Origin: Prosapia bicincta
Lineage: Eukaryota > Arthropoda > Insecta > Hemiptera > Cercopidae
Direction: 5' to 3'
Assembly: GCA_036971475.1 (NCBI GenBank)
Contig: JBAIZL010000004.1
Location: forward strand, 64,353,753-64,417,752
DNA length: 64,000 nt
Below, in pieces: positions 59,134 through 64,000 of this stretch (its first letter is position 1; every line of letters begins with the position of its first letter). The notes beneath the pieces were generated by a model, which was not told the origin of the DNA, ran no database searches, and was given only the letters and a program-made list of their open reading frames with translations. The translations under genes were made by a program, and so were the position numbers.

Positions 59134-59780
59134 CATCATTTTTATCAAAAATAACATTATATATATTTTTTCCATCCAAATACTCAAAAATAATTTGAAA
59201 GATATAAATAATGTAGATAAGAAAGAACACGTGGATAGATACACACATTCTATGACCATAAGGGCAAAACATTTTAAGTACTTATTTGAAGATACATGTA
59301 TCATAGGTGTTAATAAGCCAATTAAACTAGAGAGCAGTTCAGGCGGTTTAAGCAATATAAATAAATAAATATTGGTGGTAAATATTTAAAATTCTTTATT
59401 TCTACATCTCTGAAGATTATATGTAAGGATATAGTTCTTCCCAATGTGTATTGCAGTGTAGCAAGGAATCAAAACGTTTTCAGAAAGCAATGTAATAAAT
59501 CTATTATGTTTATCCTCGATATTCTAGTCCCAAGAGTAACTTTAATATCTATGGGAGTTGCATGAAAAACTGGTTCAAGTATGGTGATCATTGGTACGGA
59601 AACAAATACAGTAGTGAATGGATAATTCGAGGTAGATGGCACCGAGACACCGTCGGATTACCGAAAACTTGGATTACACGGAAATAGCTTCCTTTACACT
59701 AGAAAAAAAAACACAGGAGTTCTAATGAACCCTAATACTATAATTAGGAATGCACAAAATACGTATGTAGAACTTTATTG
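59130..59780 (+). pseudogene. Decayed unknown coding segment (inverted copy at 60.84-61.08 kb)
   Basis: One plus-strand phase reads IRAKHFKYLFEDTC, KPIKLESSSGGLSN, then after a small insertion STSLKIICKDIVLPNVYC, and onward GVA-stop-KTGSSMVIIGTETN, TETPSDYRKLGLHG and LMNPNTIIRNAQNTYVELY to a stop near 59,780. The text looks like real protein despite stops at about 59,366, 59,560 and 59,620. Positions 59,259-59,540 recur in reverse complement at 60,838-61,075 with matching residues, which supports former coding function. I recognise no family. A DNA-virus or transposon origin is possible but unproven. Confidence 0.45.
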
Positions 59781-60445
59781 ATTACAGTACATACATAAAT
59801 TAATGTTGCTTGGCTCTCCAAGACCACTGTACTGAACCTTGCTTGCAAGGATACTATACGATATGAATACCATACTAAGTATCGGCAATTATAGCTAGAA
59901 AATAGCCGATCCCTGATGTAAACTTTATCAGGACGCCCAATGTTTTGATCGTAGATAGTCTTTTTGTTCGCCTACCATAAAAATAAAACGAGGTTATCAG
60001 TAAAATATCAGTAAATCTGAAGTATAGTGAAAAATTACCGTGATCATCGGTAGTAAATATTTATGATTATCAACGTCTAAAGATTGACTACAAAACGTTT
60101 TATAAGAACTTGGTTAGGATTGCTTAACTCAAGTAATTTTCTATCAACGAAGAATAGAGAATATTCAAATTGAAATATTAAGTTTGTAATTAGGAGTTAT
60201 TTATTAACTGGTATTGCTAGTGATAGGATTCGTAAAATATATAACAAAGGAGACAGTTTTGAGAAGTGATTGAGTATTAGCAGACTTTGTCTTGAGATCA
60301 GACACAGCCGAACGAACTAAAATCATTCTGATACTAACTAAAAACAGTCATTATCATTTACGTCTTGTTTTTTTTAACAAGAAATACCACCATAGTGACT
60401 AATTTCACTCGGTCACTCTGCATAACGCTATTTTACAGCTAGTTT

Positions 60446-60838
60446 TTGAAGACGGGTTCCTCAACTATATTCGCCAAAATATTTGTAATTTTGTTCACCC
60501 TAATAATAATAATAAATCAAATGGTAGATATGCGAGCCAGGAGGGATACGGTTAAAAATAGAATTAAAGATAAAATTAAAATATATTTAAATCTTATCAG
60601 ATATATTTTCAGGTGCATTCAACGATTTTGATGAAAGTAACATCACAATCAAGGTGAAATGTCATCCTTTCGGAAAATATCTAAGGGAGGAATTAAATAA
60701 ATTTTTTAACCTTCCAACAACGACTACCAGGAAAATTTAATGAATGTAGTTAAAGAAGAACTTTTAGAAAAAATAGGTCTTTACTCAAACACAATTGTAC
60801 CTATAACAACCTATGACAAATCAAATATGATGGATAAG
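60446..60838 (+). pseudogene. Unknown decayed ORF with N-terminal membrane anchor
   Basis: ATG 60,446 opens MKTGSSTIFAKIFVILFTLI, a short polar start followed by a hydrophobic segment of about 18 residues (signal anchor-like), then a basic stretch to 60,600. One base out of phase, AFNDFDESNITIKVKCHPFG and YLREELNKFFNLP follow (about 60,612-60,715). In a third phase comes ENLMNVVKEELLEKIGLYSN, up to MMDK near 60,838. The joined text would be about 125 residues with one transmembrane helix, broken by two frame changes. No homologue is recognised. It ends exactly where the inverted arm begins. Confidence 0.35.
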
Positions 60839-61085
60839 TAAAATAGATGTATTACATTGCTTACCGAAATCGTTTTTCACCGTGATGTCTACAATGCAAT
60901 ATACATTTTGAATAACTATATCCTTACATACATTCTTTAGAGATGTAGAATTAAAGAAGTTTAAATATTTATCATTGCTTACACCACCTGAACTGCTCTC
61001 TAGTTTTATTGGCAGAAAACCACCTATGGTACATGAATCCTTATATAAATACTTAAAATGTTTTGCCCTTATCTTGATAAAATAT
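60838..61085 (-). pseudogene. Inverted second copy of the unknown coding segment
   Basis: The minus strand reads IRAKHFKYLYKDSC, LPIKLESSSGGVSN, KYLNFFNSTSLKNVCKDIV and QNVYCIV. This is open for about 85 codons, parallel to the plus-strand copy at 59,259-59,540 but less damaged. Differences between the copies fall often in third positions or are conservative (LFED/LYKD, GLSN/GVSN), consistent with divergence as functional genes before decay. The 1.3-kb spacer holds the membrane-anchored ORF remnant. Confidence 0.5.
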
Positions 61086-62780
61086 TTATACTGATTTGTA
61101 TTTGCACTAAAATGTCACATCTTCGTGAAAATTTTACTACTTGTTAGAATACTATATGCACCCTTATAAAGCATATGCTCACAGAAAATAAAACAGTTTT
61201 TTGGTTACATTTGGCTGTCGTAAGTACAAAAATACTATTATTTCAATGTTTAATTTTTTTACCCGAAAATGGTAATTTGTGCTCGTTTGAACCAATAAAA
61301 TATGGACGTGTTCGATGGGCCTACGTGAACAAGAAATTAACATTAGATGAGATTCGACCAAATAAAAGCCTTCTTTTATTTACAATGTACAATATAGTTA
61401 GATTTTTCTGGTTACCTACCTGAGGTAAAGGTGATACAATATTTGTTGTTTTTCTACTATAGGCCTAACTTTTAAAACTTACTGTAAATAAACTTTTTGC
61501 CAACCCTTTACTTATCCTTTAATATTTTTTTACAAGCAGTAAAAACTTAAAATTGAAATTTTCATTATTTTTATTACACTGAAGAAAAAATGTTAAAGAA
61601 AATTCGATGTATTAGTCTAAACATTCCGCATAATCGTTCGTAAACTGCAAAAACTCTTAAAAGATTGTAACACGAAAGAAATAGAATTTAAAAATTGTGG
61701 CAGAAAGCTCAATGAGATAAAATAAATTAAATGAGAATAAATGTACTTTCGTAAAGTAAGGATATAGGAGGAGTTAGTGTACTAACTCTAACACTGATAA
61801 TTAAATGAGAAATTCAGAAGAAAAAAGCCTTTATCCCTTATCCCGTGCAGTGCACGCCTGGAAATCTAGATTGAATATTGTTAAAGATGAAACCGTTCAT
61901 TTAGTTGCAGATCTGTTGAGGGTTTTGAAAAAATGTAACCAATCTAGAGAATCGATGGATACCGGTCTACACCTAACCCGCTGATTCACAAAACAATCGT
62001 CTACTTGCACTCCTGTATTTTTTCCCTGGAGAACTATTCCTAATATTCGACAGAGCACTGAACACCTTCAATGGGGCGGGGAAATTTTTAAATAGCAAGG
62101 ATTAAAATAGGTGGATTTATTAATTTAATTTTTTTCCAATGACCTGGAAGAATGACACGAAGAACGCGACCCGTAAGGCATAGGTTTAGCAAGTGCCTCC
62201 TTTTTTTATCAAAACATACGTCAAAGAGAGTAATATCTTTTATAAGACAGTGGCGTGTGTACTAGCCTAAATAAAGAAATGAATTAAATTGAGGGTTTAA
62301 ATTTATTTGTGGATATTTGTTTTTATTACAAACAATAAATTTGTTAAGTTTCATTTCGTTAATTCATATTAAAAATAACGAATAATAGAATTTTAACAAT
62401 CAGTGTGACAATTTCTAAGACAACTATGTACTATTGTAGCTGAAACGAAACAGATTGTAAAGAGACGTCCCGTGTGGTTGTATGTTGAAATTAGAGGGCA
62501 AAATGGCGGTATAAATGTCACATTGTAACACGTGACCAAGTAGCGCCTGGGATAGAACCCGTCATGTACGTGTTTGTGTAATGTTTATTTTCGATCTCTG
62601 AAAGGATGACCACATCATTCAGTTTTATCAGTTTTAATCTTGTGACAGGGTCCATTATAGTTACTTCATGATAGTATCTGTTTACTTCAGCTAGTTCATT
62701 CCCTCCAAAGGATAAAAATACCAAAATAAAATCTTATTTGGTTGAATGTTTCACTTTACAAGTCATAATATTCTACCTCT
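61085..62780. other. AT-rich DNA, no gene recognised
   Basis: Open frames at 61,175-61,423 (plus) and 62,518-62,724 (minus; includes VTIMDPVTRLKLIKLNDVV) look weakly protein-like but match nothing I know. Confidence 0.4.
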
Positions 62781-64000
62781 ATTTTACCTTCTCTTCTCAC
62801 AATTAGATCTATACTCCAACTCATCATTTGCTACTCCCATAGAGGATCACCCGTATATCCCCATTGACGATCGATAACGGTAAAAGGCTCAGCACCATTA
62901 AAACTCCCCGAGTGATCATTATATATTTTTTTTGCCTTCTGACAATTTTACCCCAAATTAGCAATTTTCTACTCTCGTAGAGCAACACCCGAGCATCCCT
63001 GTTTGATAATGTAGACAGTATTGGACTCAGCACCCTCCAAAACACTACGATTGATCATTTTCTAGATTTTTTTTGCCTTCTCACAATTATACCACCAATT
63101 CATCATTTGCTACTCTCATAGAGGGTAACCCGTGTATCCTCATTGACGTTCGATTATGGTAAACACTCAGCACCATTAAAGCCCACCCGAATGATCATTT
63201 TCAATTGTTTTTTTGCCTTCTGACAATTTTACCCTAATTTACCCCTTTTCTACTCCCTTAAAGCCACACCAGTGCACTCCCGATTAATATGGAAGACGGT
63301 ATTGGACTCACCAACCTAAAAAACACTACGTTTGATCATACTCTAGCTTTGTCTTGCCTTTTCAGATTTATACTCCAATTCATCATTTGCTACTCCCATA
63401 GAGGATCACCCATGTATCCCCATTGGCTTTCGATAACGGTAAAAGACTCAGCACCTTTAAAACACCCGAGTGATCATTTTCCATTGTTTTTTTGCCTTCT
63501 GAATATTTTACCCCAATTCATCCCCTTTCTACTCCTGTAGAGCCACACCCGTGCATCCCATTATAATATTGAAGGCGGTATTCTACTCAGAACCCTCCAA
63601 AACACTACGATTTATCATATTCTAGCTTTCTTTTGCCATGTCACAATTAATTATACTCCATTTCATCATTTGCTACTTCCGTAGAGAGTCACCCGCGTAT
63701 CCCCATTGACGTTCGATAACGGTGAAAGACTCAGCACCATTAAAATCCACCCGAATGATCATTTTCAATTGTTTTTTTGCCTTCTGACAATTGTACCACA
63801 ATTCTACCCCTTTTCTACTCCCGTAGAGCCACATCCGTGCATTCCCGATTAATATGGAAGACGGTATTGGACTCAGCTACCTCCAAAACACTACGATTGA
63901 TCATATTCTAGCTTTGTTTTGCCTTATCACATTTATACTCCAATTCATCATTTGCTACTCCCATAGAGGATCACTCGTGTATCCCCATGAGGTTCGATAA
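62780..64000 (-). repeat. 140-bp satellite array, inverted, dimeric higher-order period
   Basis: The marker CATCATTTGCTACT recurs at about 62,822, 63,101, 63,381, 63,664 and 63,946 (279-283 bp). GATCATTTTC/GATCATATTC markers recur every 140 bp, so two alternating monomer types form a 281-bp dimer. The reverse complement aligns with the 54.8-56.7 kb satellite: both share GGGATG-ACGGGTGTGG-CTCTAC, GAATTGGGGTAAAA, ATCACTCGGG and GGTGCTGAGT-type blocks in the same order. It is the same family on the opposite strand. The array runs off the window. Confidence 0.93.

Overview
This is eukaryotic, AT-rich, repeat-dominated DNA from an animal genome. I found no complete host gene, rRNA, tRNA, operon or CRISPR array. 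The only host-gene signal is a decayed immunoglobulin exon of the DPR (defective proboscis extension response) type at about 38.5-38.8 kb on the minus strand. With the mix of BEL/Pao, Penelope-like, LINE and hAT elements, this points to an arthropod. A chelicerate such as a horseshoe crab would fit, but that narrower guess is weak.

Layout. 0-2.4 kb is featureless AT-rich DNA with an (AT)n tract. 2.4-6.5 kb is a heavily decayed Ty3/gypsy-type LTR retrotransposon (gag, protease, RT, RNase H and integrase remnants in order, plus strand). 7.2-8.8 kb is a decayed Penelope-like element (PLE) with RT and GIY-YIG remnants. 10.4-17.0 kb is anonymous DNA made partly of diverged duplicated segments, and holds a second PLE relic on the minus strand (14.4-14.8 kb). 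17,995-23,991 is a nearly intact BEL/Pao retrotransposon: 5-bp target duplication, LTRs differing only in an A-rich tract, a tRNA-Arg-type primer site, a polypurine tract, and one long gag-pol frame broken once near its end. 24-38.5 kb is mostly featureless, with microsatellites, a tandem repeat of about 341 bp and a strong hairpin.

41-50.4 kb is a nested set. A decayed non-LTR retrotransposon (ORF1 with a DUF4780-like region, then endonuclease and reverse transcriptase) was split by a PLE (43,074-47,023, 11-bp target duplication) and by a hAT DNA transposon relic (about 47.97-49.35 kb). The PLE has the family's typical form: a 5'-truncated inverted copy joined head-to-head to a nearly complete copy. 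Three hammerhead-ribozyme-like motifs lie in its terminal repeats.

50.4-54.7 kb is anonymous DNA with an 88-bp triple repeat, microsatellites and a 26-bp perfect palindrome. 54.76-56.72 kb is an array of about 14 copies of a 140-bp satellite with a four-monomer higher-order period. 62.78-64.0 kb is a second array of the same satellite in the opposite orientation with a two-monomer period, running off the window. Between the two arrays lie a tyrosine-recombinase-like fragment (about 59.0 kb) and a pair of inverted, decayed coding segments (about 59.26-59.54 and 60.84-61.08 kb) of a protein I do not recognise. Together with the hammerhead-bearing PLE, this is the most interesting unexplained stretch.

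The parts do not form a pathway. The window records repeated invasions: old Ty3, LINE and PLE relics, later PLE and hAT insertions into the LINE, and a very recent BEL insertion.
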